In this document: positions 22,861 to 34,282 of the stretch, in pieces
Numbering within the stretch: position 1 is the first letter of the stretch
Layout of the letters: every line of letters starts with the position of its first letter
From: Diaporthe sp. PMI_573
Lineage: Eukaryota; Ascomycota; Sordariomycetes; Diaporthales; Diaporthaceae
Length of the DNA: 64,000 nt
Reading direction: 5' to 3'
Assembly: GCA_021399435.1 (NCBI GenBank)
Contig: JAJTUP010000011.1
Span: forward strand, 1,240,001 to 1,304,000
Notes under the pieces: generated by a model
What the model was told of the DNA's origin: nothing
The model's input: only the letters and a program-made list of their open reading frames with translations
Database searches by the model: none
Position numbers and translations under genes: made by a program

Positions 22861-24845
22861 ATGTTGCCCTCTTCGTCTTTGTGGGTGCTCGCCTCTGCAG
22901 CAGCTCTAATTACGCCGTCGTCGGGTCAATTCCCCCCGGCGCCCGAGGGAGTGACTATATTGAGCTCAAAGTTCGACGAGAACATCAAGATTAGCTACAA
23001 AGAGGTGTGCCCCCGAGCTTACCTTGGATTCTGAGACAATATTAGACTGACAAACCAAGCCCGGCCTCTGTGAGACAACTGAAGGCGTCAAGTCATACGC
23101 TGGCTACATCCATCTCCCTCCAGGGACGCTTGAGGGAGTGGGCCAGGAACAGGACTACGCCATCAACACATTCTTCTGGTTCTTTGAAGCAAAGAATGAT
23201 CCCGAGAATGCGCCGCTCTCAATATGGATGAACGGTGGCCCTGGAAGCTCTTCCATGCCTGGTATCTTCAACGAAAATGGTCCCTGCTACATCAATAAGG
23301 ATTCCAACTCTACGACCCTTAGGGAGTGGTCATGGAACGACAATGGTAGCTTTCCATTCAATAGATGCGTGTCTCATGGATTTCCACTTACATATAACAG
23401 TAAACATGCTCTATATTGATCAACCTGTCCAAGTCGGGTTTTCGTACGACTCCCTCCGGAACATTACCAGGGACTTGTTTGGTGGTGTTCAGACCCTGAA
23501 CGCTTCTGATCCGATACCAGAGCAGAATGCTACGTTCCAGACGGGCACCCTCGCGAGCAACGACCGCAATTCGACAAGCTGGGGTAGCCGCAATGCTGCG
23601 ATTGCACTGTGGCATTTCTCCCAGGTGTGGTTCCAGGAGTTCCCGGGCTATCATCCGAACGACGACCGCATCAGTATTGCTACACAGTCGTACGGTGGCC
23701 GCTACGGACCCGCATTCGCGGCCTACTTCCAGGAACAAAATGAGAAAATCGAGGATGGAACCTGGGACGGCACAGATGGGGAGCAGTACATTTTGAACCT
23801 GGACACACTGCTCATCGTCAACGGGTGCATTGACCGTCGGGTCCAGTGGCCTTCATATCCTGAGATGGCGTTCAATAACACATATGGAATCGAGACAGTC
23901 AACGAGACCGTGTACGAAGGCATGGTAGACGCATTCTATCGCGAGGGCGGCTGCCGTGACCGGATCGACGCCTGCCGTGAGGTGTCCGCCATCTATGACC
24001 CAGAAAACATCGGCATCAACGCCACCGTCAACGATATCTGCGAGGACGCAGAGACATACTGCACTAACAACGTCCGAGATCCGTACCTTGAAATCTCGGG
24101 TCGCGATTACTACGACGTGACCCAGGTGGACCCAACGCTGTTCCCGCCGCCGTTCACCCCGGGATACCTCAACCAGCCGTGGGTCCAGTCAGCCCTTGGC
24201 GTCCCCTTGAACTTCACTGGGAGCTCTTCTGCATCCTCTTCGGCATTCCGCGGCATCGGTGACTACCCTCGCCCTGGGTGGATCGAGGACATCGCTTACC
24301 TCCTACACAATGGTATAAAGGTGTCGCTGATGTACGGCGACCGAGACTTTGCATGCAACTGGATCGGGGGCGAGCAGGTTTCCCTGGCTGTCCCATGGGA
24401 TGACCAGGAAAACTTCGCTGCGTCAGGGTACCAGCCGCTCGTGACCAACAGCACCTACGAGGGCGGCCAGGTCCGGCAGTATAGCAATCTGTCGTTCATC
24501 AGGGTATACCAGGCCGGCCATGCCACGCCGTCTTACCAGCCGGAGTCTGCCTACCGCATCTTCAACCGGGTTCTTTTCAACCGTGATGTTGCGACTGGCG
24601 AGATCGACACTGCGCAGAACTCCAGTTATGGTACTGTGGGTCCGGCAGACACTTTCGCCATCAAGAGTGAAGTGCCTCCCCAGTACGAGGACTTCTGCTA
24701 CATGCTCGACCCGAGTACCTGTACAGAGGAGCAGGTCGCAGCTCTGCGTAACGGTACCGCTGTAATCGAGAATTATATCGTGACCGAGCCGGCTTATAAC
24801 ACTGAGACTGATCGTGGTGTCAAGGTTATGGCAAGAAATATGTGA
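22861..24845 (+). CDS. Secreted serine carboxypeptidase (peptidase S10)
   Basis: Three exons, 22861-23004, 23060-23345 and 23401-24845, giving 624 residues. It removes C-terminal amino acids from peptides, in the vacuole or outside the cell. The signal peptide covers about residues 1-22. The substrate-binding block [10 protein letters not shown] and [10 protein letters not shown] flank the second intron. The triad is Ser240 ([11 protein letters not shown]), Asp459 ([11 protein letters not shown]) and His517 ([13 protein letters not shown]). The nucleophile elbow reads TQSYGG rather than the usual GESYGG, although the serine is kept. Many N-X-S/T sites fit a secreted glycoprotein. The stop codon overlaps a GTGAGT word at 24842, so a short alternative terminal exon is possible. 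Confidence 0.9.
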
Positions 24846-25378
24846 GTCGGCCCACTCCTTGCTTTGAAACATTCACAATACTGACTGCCATGAAGACTGG
24901 ATGGAGAACACTAGGCGAGCAATGACGGCAATGCAATGGATCATCCTGCTCTTATAGTCCAGATTAATCGCATCACACGGAGGAAATAAAACTTTGGCAA
25001 TGGCACAGGTTGGCCACTCAATACGGCCAATGTAATTAATCATCTTCTTCTCCCCAGTGCCCAAACTCCCGTCGTATCTCTATCACCAGAGTTATAAAAT
25101 TAGTCTATATAAGTGGGCATGCGAGTGTTACGGAGACTTTTGACGGCCCACTGTATCCACTTTGCTTTTGCTGCCAGCCACTACGAGCTGAACAGGAGGG
25201 CTCCGCTCAAGATACACCACACCGTGGCCGAAGGCGATGATTCCTGGCAGGGGTATCGAGCTTTTCGGGCTCATCGTGTGCATTTCCACTTGTCCAATTA
25301 TTATAACCAATCTCTCGGAATTCAAGACGCCATCAACTCACACCTTGGGTACGCACAGTAACCTCCTCTGCTGGAGCG
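24846..25378. other. Intergenic region
   Basis: Spacer between the carboxypeptidase and the CorA-like gene, both on the plus strand. TATAAAA at about 25095 and TATATAA at about 25106 could belong to the promoter of the latter. No gene seen. Confidence 0.35.
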
Positions 25379-28300
25379 ATGTCAACACCCGAGCACAAGA
25401 TTTCACCATACTTGGACGAGGATCGCGTGAGCGAAGGTGATGTACAGCAATTGCCTGGAGGTGAGTCTCTTCTCGCATTGCTTCAATTTTGTCCAAACTG
25501 AGACATTGACCTTCCACAAGAAGACGCCCAGTCCGGGCATGCCGACCATCCCAGTCCTTCTTCAGCCCCAGAAGCTGAGGGTGTGGATTGTAGCAGCTGG
25601 CAAAATGCCCCCAATTCAACATGCTACGCCTCGTTTGGCGACAACGGAACAACAGTAACTGTTGGTGCCTTCGGGCAATTATTGCAATTCAGTGGCTTCC
25701 TCGGCGCAGGAAGCTCTGGTATGTTCTCTGTGGACCACAAGGATGTCTCCGAACCATATTACGTGGCAAGCCGATCGATGGGTCTCCATGCTCTTTTACG
25801 GGAGCCATTTCACTTTGGTCCCACACCAAGGCATGACGCGCCCTATGGCCTTAGGTTTCCAGGCCTTGTTCTGCGGCCGCATAGTCAGCCCCAACTCAAA
25901 TGGACGGACTGGAGATGGCCTCGCTACGAGTTTCAGCGCGGAGATTTCGATGGATATCCAAGTTTGAAGTTGACGATACAGTGGATGATTCACGAACAGA
26001 CTGTTTTGCAACGATGCTTCCTGGACAACGACGGACAGGATTTGGAGCTTGTTGTGGAGTTTTCTAAAACAATGAACATCAGGGACCTGGACCACGTCGA
26101 TCCAAATTCCAAATTCAATGAGGAAGAAGTCGATAAAGACGTCAGCGATCATCAGACCCGGCCAGGGTCAAACTTTTGCGGCTGGGTCTGCACGAAGACC
26201 TTTCTGAACACTCTGAACGAGCCAAAGGGTGAAGCTAAGTCGAATCCGGCCTTCAGAATATCTGTTGCTTGCTCCGTGGCTATTAATGGAGAGATCCAAT
26301 CGTTCAGCAATGACATGTCTCCACAAAGGTGGTCATCGCGTCGCGGTCGACAGACAGGAGAGCCTGGCGGCCAAGTCTCTGCTGCAGAACTAATCACAGC
26401 ATACAAGATGAGTCTTGAATGCAAATCGGAGACCAACGATGCCATGATATTGAGCATCATGAAGGGCACACAGCTTTTTGCTGAACAGAAACCACCTCAA
26501 CCACCAGGCTCCTCCCAACCAGCACCACCAAGGCATCCTATGGTGACCGCGATCGGTACTCCTGGTAAACTATCACCACTGGAAGTTCCAGGGTTTCCAA
26601 GGAACCATCTGAAATTTGCAGTTCGACGAAATCTAGAGCACATACTGTCGGTTTGCGCCGTTCGTGTTCCGCCCGACACAAATGGGAGCACCGGTGCCAG
26701 TTCTTTTCCGAAGGCTCTTAACAACGTGGAAGCAGTCGCCCTGACGTGCGGCGATATGTCAGGGCATAGGATTTGTTGGTCCGCCAGTTTGTGAGTGATC
26801 ATGTGTCCAAGTGTCCAAGTTGATTAGCTATCTTCAGGGATATTAACGTGCGATCTTCCAGTTTTGCATTTCGGTTCCTGGTAGAATTCTGCAAAGCTCT
26901 TCGTGATAACCCGGAAGAACCACAAGATCCTGATCTTCTCGATCGAATCAAGCAAACCTGTCGTGGACATCTCAAATGGCTCCATCTCGCCCAGCAGAAA
27001 AGTGAACAGCGCTTTGGGGCGAACTACTGGGTCACTGGCCAGCCGATAGCTAAGCCCGAAAGGACTGGGTCCTGGATCGCCGAAGAAAGTCTTCTCGACA
27101 CAGCATTTCAGATTCTCAAAGCAGCAGCCTACATGGAATTATGGGATGACAAAGAAATTCCAGCCGAGGTCGTAACTACTACGACTGAATTGATGAGTGA
27201 TTGGGCACCATCTTGGTGGTATTCAATGAAGAATGCAGACAAGCGAGGAAAATATGCTTGGCCCAAAGCTGAGAAGGATGGTGTCAACAAGTTCAGATTG
27301 GACGAGCACGTTTGGATTTGGCGGACACTGAAATCGCTGGAACGAACCGTGTGTAAACTGTCTGGCGAGTCCCAAACAAGCCAGTTTGCGTCTCGTGCAG
27401 CTGGGATAGCGGTTCCTAACGGATCAAGAACTTCCGACTTGGAGAAGCGAATCAAGCGCTTACGAAGCTTACGAAACTTCTTCGACTGTCAGGTCTTCCA
27501 GCGTGAAGTATCAGCGCGATTCACGACGGAAAATACCGTTCTGCATAAACGGATGCTCGCCACAACCCGATCGGTTATGAAATCCAGGTTCATGCTGCAC
27601 GCTCGCGACACAGCGCTTCTCTACAAGGAAATGTTCGACTTCTTTGGGGAACAGAGTGCAGCTAAGGAGCTATGGGAGACCACAATTCAATCCCAGGTGT
27701 ACCACACTGGAGACCAAGAATCGAAAAAGACATTGCGGTACGCATTGTACGTCATGCTGGGCGTCCAAGACCTCAGAATCAACAACAAGTCTCCAAATGA
27801 ATTGGTTCGAATGGCAACGGAAGCCCTTGTTCGCAGCTCCAGCCCAAATGGACTTTTCGCTGGCCAACTGGAACTCTTGACGAATGAACCCGTGGAAGCG
27901 TCGGACATTGCGGAAGAAGACCTGGAATCCTACTACCATGCCAGTTTTGAGGTCCCATACATCCTCCTTACCCATGTGGATCAAGTGAGCAATGCGTACG
28001 AATTGCGAAAACTGGTAAAAGAGTGTAGACCAAGCTCCGACCCGGTATTGAGAGACAGAATCCCACTGCATGGGTCGACTCCCCAGCTTCCTCAGGGGCA
28101 GGTCGGCATCAGCCTCTTGCAAGGTGATGCAGAGCAGCGGCAAGTGCTCTTGCATTTATCGGATTTTCTCTTGAGTCGATCAACAGTTCCCGAACCTGGA
28201 AACCACCAGCCCTTTCGCGACTTCAAACGGACCATGAAGAAAGCTGTGCCTTTCAATAGAATCGTGGACTCCAGCAACATAGTAAAGCTTGACGATGAAT

Positions 28301-30279
28301 GGTTGTACAAATATCCGGAGTTTTTCGGCAGAAGGAAGATGCTTAAGGTCGACGATAGCGATCCGAGCCCTGGTCGCGATGCAGGGCTGCAAGAACTGAA
28401 GCAGGCATTGTCCAAGACTAGCAGCGGACCATGTAAATTGGAAGAGTATGTTATAACTTCTTTTCCGATGTTAGACCTCGGAAACGTAACCATTCTCACC
28501 TCTGCGAACAGACATACTAAACGAAATCTTCGATATTGCATCATCGATATTGGGAGCTGGAAAGACCATGTTTCCGCTCAATATAACACATCTGAAGGGC
28601 TAGAAGTCGCCTTAAACGTGCAAAGAGACGAAGTAGACTCAAAGAAGCGTCTGTTCAGCTTCGAAATGGTTCCGAAACAGGTTGCCTTGCAATGCTATGC
28701 CACAACCGAAGCATCTGAAAGACCTAACATCAAAGAGTTCTTCGAAAGACATTCTCGTTGCGACAAACTTCCAATTGACAACTGGAGCATAATTGAGAAT
28801 TACTGGGAATCGGAATTGCACATGAGTTACTATCAACTTGTTCTGAAATCTTCTGATCTACGGCATGGCATTGCTGCGCACGACAGCAGAGACTTCCCAA
28901 GTCGTTCTGAGAAACAGATTGTCCGGGCGTCGGCCAGCTTTCGATTCTATGGGGACTTCTTTGATCATAATTGGACCTGCTACATCCTCGATTCGACTCA
29001 CAAGGGCTCAATAACCAAAACCAATGCCGGTCTCCTCGAGAACCGGGCATACTGCCAGCGAAAGGTTCTTGAGCAACAATACTTCGATGACATCCTCGCG
29101 AGTCTGACGGAAAGTGTTGGTGAGATTCTAAATGAGGTGAAAGAATGCTTAGGTGTGGAATCAGGATCTTTCTCCTCCCCAATCCACACCACCAATGAGT
29201 ATATGTCTTGGAGCAGTCTTTGGCAAGAGTTTGAACCAATCCTTCAGACATTGAATGCCGACCTTGAGTCCACCCAGACCGTTGTCCGGCAATGGGAGGA
29301 AAGGGAGGCGGAAAGAGGAAAGGAGAAGCCTCAGTGGACTTCCGACAATGAATCAAAGTATCGAGCTTTGATCGTGACAATTCGTCGCGATATCAAGCGT
29401 CAAACGACCCGCTTGCAACACCTATATGAAACCACAAAGTCGTTGCAAGACTTGTGCTCCAATCGCCTCAACAAGACTCGCGAGGATCTGGCCTTCCGCA
29501 GCGAGCAGAACATCGCCATGTTCACCTATGTCACAGTCGTCTTCTTGCCCCTTGGATTTGCAGCAAGCATCTTCAGCATGAATGGACCTCCGGAGAAAGG
29601 TCTTACTATCACTATGGTGATCACATCAACCATTGCATTAGCTGCCACTCTCGTTGCACTGATGAACGCCAAAACACTCGCGAGCGTTGCCGAGGATGTT
29701 TCAAAACAGTTCAGGGACTTCACTAATGGGGCAGTGAAGTCCAGCACGATGATGCGTCATAGGAAGAGGCCTGAACCTAAGGATGAGACTCCTAATGCTG
29801 GTGACCCCAACACAACCCCTGTGCGCACTCCCTCGCCGGTTGCGGGTTCATACTTGGCTTTCTGGACAGGCTACATCTTCATCGAGATACCGGCGAGAAC
29901 TATCATGTCTGCTTGTCGAGCCCTCGGTTGGCCGCAAGGCGCTGGTAAACACGTGACAGGCTCCGGGGATACCAAACCTGTTAGCAACTCTGTTAATAAC
30001 CAGTCTCCTTCCCAGCCACACGGTGATCCCGAGAGTCTCAACCCCAAACTTGTCACTCAAACTTCTCACCCTCGCGATATAACAGCAAATGGTGAATACA
30101 AGCACATCAAGATGTCTTCTCGCGTGCTGCTCGGATTTCTCACGCTCCCCTTGTTCCTGGGGGCTTGGACCATTCAAATCTTCTGTCTCAATGCCTGGGA
30201 TGCTCTGGCTCTCTTTGGAGGCAAGTTTTACAGGAACCGGTTTCACAAGCTGCGAAATCTGACTGACCATTCCAAATAA
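25379..30279 (+). CDS. Very large CorA-like membrane protein
   Basis: Three exons, 25379-25460, 25521-26790 and 26838-30279, with 60- and 47-nt introns, giving 1597 residues. The frame is continuous and phases agree. The N-terminal 40 residues are acidic and disordered; a globular region starts near VDCSSWQNAP. Around residues 1344-1395 a CorA-type pair of membrane segments appears (MFTYVTVVFLPLGFAASIF, then SMNGPP, then a second hydrophobic helix), preceded by a long helical stretch like the CorA stalk. The signature is SMN rather than GMN. Two more hydrophobic segments follow near 1455 and 1547-1575. Such giant fungal proteins are usually annotated as CorA-like magnesium transporters, but transport is unproven and the bulk of the protein is of unknown function. 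Confidence 0.82.
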
Positions 30280-31997
30280 TGCAGCATTAATACAACAGCT
30301 GTGCCACACATTCTTGTTTGGCGACTACGGATCTGATTCGGACTTCCTATCAGACTTAACACAGCCGCCAGAGTATTTACGGCCTATGAGTATGCTCAAA
30401 AGTCATCTTTGGCCAGAGAAGAGACTTGAGCCCCCTGGAGCTTCAACGAAGTCGTAGAGCGCAACAGAGACAGACTCACCCGTGCTCAGTGGACAGTCTA
30501 AGCTATAGAGTAGTTGGGCGTACACTTGAGAGCGGAGGAGCAGTGTCATGGCGCGGCCGTGTGAGTGAGCGTCAGGGGGCGGCCGTCCAAAATTTTGGAG
30601 TATTCGCAAGAGCAGAGTATGACGAGGGTCCGGCGCGCGTCTCTGGACACTTTTCTAGACAATATGATAAGAGAGTCATAGTATTTGGAATGCTCGTGTT
30701 GATCACTTTGGCACATGCTTTATTCTAGTAGAGCATGCGATCGTTGGAGGACGCAACGTCTGGTTTCAATGCTTGTTACAGCAAGCTCAAAGTTGCTGAT
30801 AACTACTGAGGAAACGCTGTCATCTACCTCCATGGCATCAAGCATAACAGGCGGCATACCCAATGCGATGGCGCGACCCATACTGTTCATCTCACCAGTG
30901 GCGAGTAGTCTGTACATAATAAATACTGACTGCGTTATTTTCACCCCATTTCGAAATTCAAAGTCCGTTTTGTCCGCAACGTCAAGCGCATTGTGACAAG
31001 AACCCTTATTTGAGACGCATACACAATTGTATAGTTTATGCGTGCAAATATGCCACTGTCAACACCCTAGTTGATATCGGTGGCTCTATAGCCAAGCTGC
31101 TTGGTGTGAATAGGAAACTCATTTGGTTGAGGGGACCAGTGAAAGGCTCCTGATATCGCATCTATGCAAGAGACGCTGATATCGATGAATGCGTGCAGCA
31201 CTAGAGAGGACCTGTTGACGTCTGGACTGCTGATGTGGACTTTTGCTAGACTGTACGCTAGAAGGGGCAGCTGCCCCCCGAGTCAGACTGCGGGGAAAGC
31301 TTCTCCTCATACTGTCCCAAAGAGTACGACTTTCCGGGTTCTCCTCAGTGGATCTCGTCCGAACATGTGCCGGGGTACATTAGGCCTTGCCCAGGGGAAA
31401 CATACGCTAATTGTCAACTTCTTTTTTGAAGAGGCTCTTACTTTGCCTTTGGCTTACGGCCGAACAAATGCTAACTTGGTACATCTAGAAAGACCAAGAG
31501 AAGTGGTACAGCTCATATGACCATCGCCAGCCTTATGCGAGCTGTACTGGATAACACTGTCAACACACTAAAAGGAGCGATGCGGAGCCATCGAAAAATC
31601 CAGCGAGTCCAGATGATCTTTGGAGAACCAACCGTCACGCCCCGCTGGTCTCTGTGGAACGTAGCATCGCCCCCGCAGTGAGTATGGCACGCATGGTTGC
31701 TGCTCATCTCCTCATCTCGGACCTGATCATCAACCTTTTACCCCATCCTTGCAGCCCACAGCGTTCCCTCCCTGCACGTAGCATGCGGTATGAGCTAATG
31801 CAATATGATTTCTTGCTCCTGGACGCCTTGAGATACAAAATCATGGCACAACCCGTCATAGCTAGCAGGAAAGGCAGGTCCTGTCCTTCCTGTCGGTGTT
31901 GTTGCCGGTGCATCGCATACTTCTGTGACCAGCAGGTTGTTGAGCTTCAACCTCCTCAGCTAGCACAAACTCTGGCGCCCTGGTGTTTATCCTCGTC
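30280..31997. other. Intergenic region with a possible gene relic
   Basis: 1.7 kb between two plus-strand genes. On the minus strand 30720-31005 an open frame of about 95 codons with protein-like composition (including QSVFIMYRLLATGEMNSMGR and SSVVISNFELAVTSIETRR) looks like a fragment of a lost gene; I do not recognise the family. The rest is split by stops in all frames. Confidence 0.35.
30720..31005 (-). pseudogene. Possible coding relic, family unknown
   Basis: A stop-free stretch of about 95 codons on the minus strand that reads like a real protein segment (mixed hydrophobic and charged, with ALGMPPVMLDAMEVDDS in its middle), ending at the stop at 30720. No clear start, upstream exon or splice site is visible. 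It may be the tail of a degraded gene, or only chance. Confidence 0.25.
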
Positions 31998-33652
31998 ATG
32001 ATGGTCCAGTCAGCCCCTCTCCTCCAGGCCGCCCTCCTCATGGGCCTGGCACAGGCACAAGAATGCCCAGATTACCTGGATTACTCCATCCAGCGCCACG
32101 AGCCCTTCTCTAACGGCACGTACAAGCTGTCGTACATGCGCCCATCCCCGTCCTGCCGGACCTTCAACTCCTCTGACGTCGAGGATGTGATAACGTCCAT
32201 GGCCGCCGTGATCGCCGACCCAGATCTGTACCGGCTGTTCCAGAACAGCTACCCCAACACACTCGACACGGCCATCAGGTGGAAGGGGTACGCGGCCAAC
32301 AACAGCGAGGAGGAGCTCACCTTTATTATCACGGGCGACATCAACGCTATGTGGCTGCGCGACTCTGCAAACCAGATGCAGAGCTACCTGCCAGTGCTGA
32401 AGGCCGACCAGAGCGCAGACAGCATCGCCAGCCTGTACAGGGGCGTCATCAACCTGCAAGCGAGATACCTCCTGACCAGCCCATACTGCAACTCTTTCCA
32501 GCCCCCGGTCGAATCCGGGGTCGAGGGGTCAGTCAACGGCGCCGCGTCGGAGGACACCGTCACGCCCAAGTACAGCAACGCAAGCGTGTTCGAGTGCAAA
32601 TACGAGCTCGACTCGCTCGCCTCCTTCCTGGAGGTCTCGGCCAACTACTACAACGCCACCGGCGACCTGGACTTCTTCGGCAAGTTCCAGTGGGTCGACG
32701 CGGTCAAGGCCGTGCTGAATACCGCCACCGAGATGCTGACCCCGACATATGGACCCGAGGGCCAGGTTCTGACCAGCCCGTATACCTTCACCCGGATGAC
32801 TACTCGGGCCACCGAGACGCTCGCGAACGATGGTATCGGGTCGCCAGTGGGCAACGGCACGGGGCTAGTCAGGAGCGCATTCAGGCCCAGCGACGACAGC
32901 ACCATATTCCAGCTGTTCATCCCGGCCAACATGATGTTCAGCCGGTATCTGAGCAGTACGGCTGAGATCATGGCCGCGCTCGAGGGGCAGGCGGACCTGG
33001 CGGCCCAGATGTCCAGCATGGCAGACTCCATTCGGGCGGCCATCCAGGCCTATGGCGTCATCACGGACCCCAACACCGGGACACAGGTCTACGCCTACGA
33101 GGTCGATGGATTCGGTTCCGCGGTGGTCATGGACGACGCCAACATTCCCTCCATCCTGTCCGCGCCCTTCCTGGGCTTCCTGGACGCCAGCGACGAGGTG
33201 TACCAGAACACGAGGGCAATCATCCTGAACGAGGATCCCAATGCCGGTGTTAATGGGAACCCGTACTTTATGCGTGGGCCGGTAATCAACGCCGTTGGGG
33301 GTCCACACCAGGGACCGGGCATGGCGTGGCCTATGGCGAGCATCGTTAGAATCTTGACTACGGACGACGATGCCGAGATCACGAAAGCGCTGAGGGAGAT
33401 TGTCTCGAGCACGGATGGGCTCGGCCTGATTCACGAGAGCATCAACTCGTTCAACCAGAGTGACTGGACGAGACAGTGGTAAGTGATGTCTAATCCAGCC
33501 TGCCACTACTCCATTCACGTTATCGTGATTGCACTGCTGACAATCCATTCTCACTGTCTGTTAGGTTCTCATGGGCAAACGGCCTCTTTGGGCAGATGAT
33601 ATTGGACCTGAACGACAGGAAGCCAAATATCCTGAAGGAGAGCTTCCAATGA
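31998..33652 (+). CDS. Glycoside hydrolase family 125 exo-alpha-1,6-mannosidase
   Basis: Two exons, 31998-33478 and 33565-33652 (86-nt intron, GTAAGT donor, TGTTAG acceptor), giving 522 residues. GH125 enzymes remove alpha-1,6-linked mannose from the non-reducing ends of mannans and N-glycans. Signal peptide residues 1-20 end in AQAQ, so the enzyme is secreted. Signature blocks are [17 protein letters not shown] at about residue 112, the SAFRPSDD and [10 protein letters not shown] region, [15 protein letters not shown], and IHESIN near the end carrying the conserved glutamate. The splice joins the tryptophan of DWTRQW to FSWANGLFG, the usual C-terminal block. Two ATGs are adjacent (31998 and 32001); either is possible. 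Multiple N-X-S/T sites are present. Confidence 0.93.
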
Positions 33653-34282
33653 AGACCAAATTAACTGCTTAGGTAGGGAAGTATAAGGCGGCAGAGCGGT
33701 ATGCCAACCTAAGTCTATACCTGCTCGGTCTATAATGGATAATACATGTCTAATTTCACGGAAAGATGCTATTGCCATTTCCAAAAAATGTGACATGAGC
33801 CACGTATTCTGCCTTTAGCTATTGCAGCCTCTTAAACTTGGATACCACTAAATGCCTATTCCGGATGAAAGAACTTCTGTGAGTAACTTATGCCCTGCAG
33901 AACTCGTCCAGCCACACAGGGCACCGTGAATTACCCTCTATAAACACGCAGATAATAAAATTCTCCTTATTGTGGAAGCTCCTGGGTAACATATAATGAC
34001 CCCCGCATAGTGTAGTAGAACTTGAGGCAATCTAAAGAGTCTACGTTCGCGGTGACAATGTTGATGGGAGTTCCTTTACGGTGCACAGCGCTTTCCAACG
34101 GAATGATCACTGACTTTAAGACTTTCAGGTGTTAAGACTGAACGTTGAGAGACTTTCGACTGGATAGAAATTATGCAATGCTGTCTATAGACAATGATGA
34201 GATTGTTTTAAATTATGCATCCAACCCTCCGGTTAACGGGTGTGAACTTCACACTCGCTCATTAAGTCAGCCATCAACGGCC
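33653..34282. other. Convergent 3' intergenic region
   Basis: Spacer between the 3' ends of the GH125 gene (+) and the DUF3433 gene (-). AT-rich in its right half. No gene seen. Confidence 0.4.

Noticed and set aside
30280..31997. Transposon remnant
   Set aside because: No terminal repeats, transposase or reverse-transcriptase motifs could be seen.
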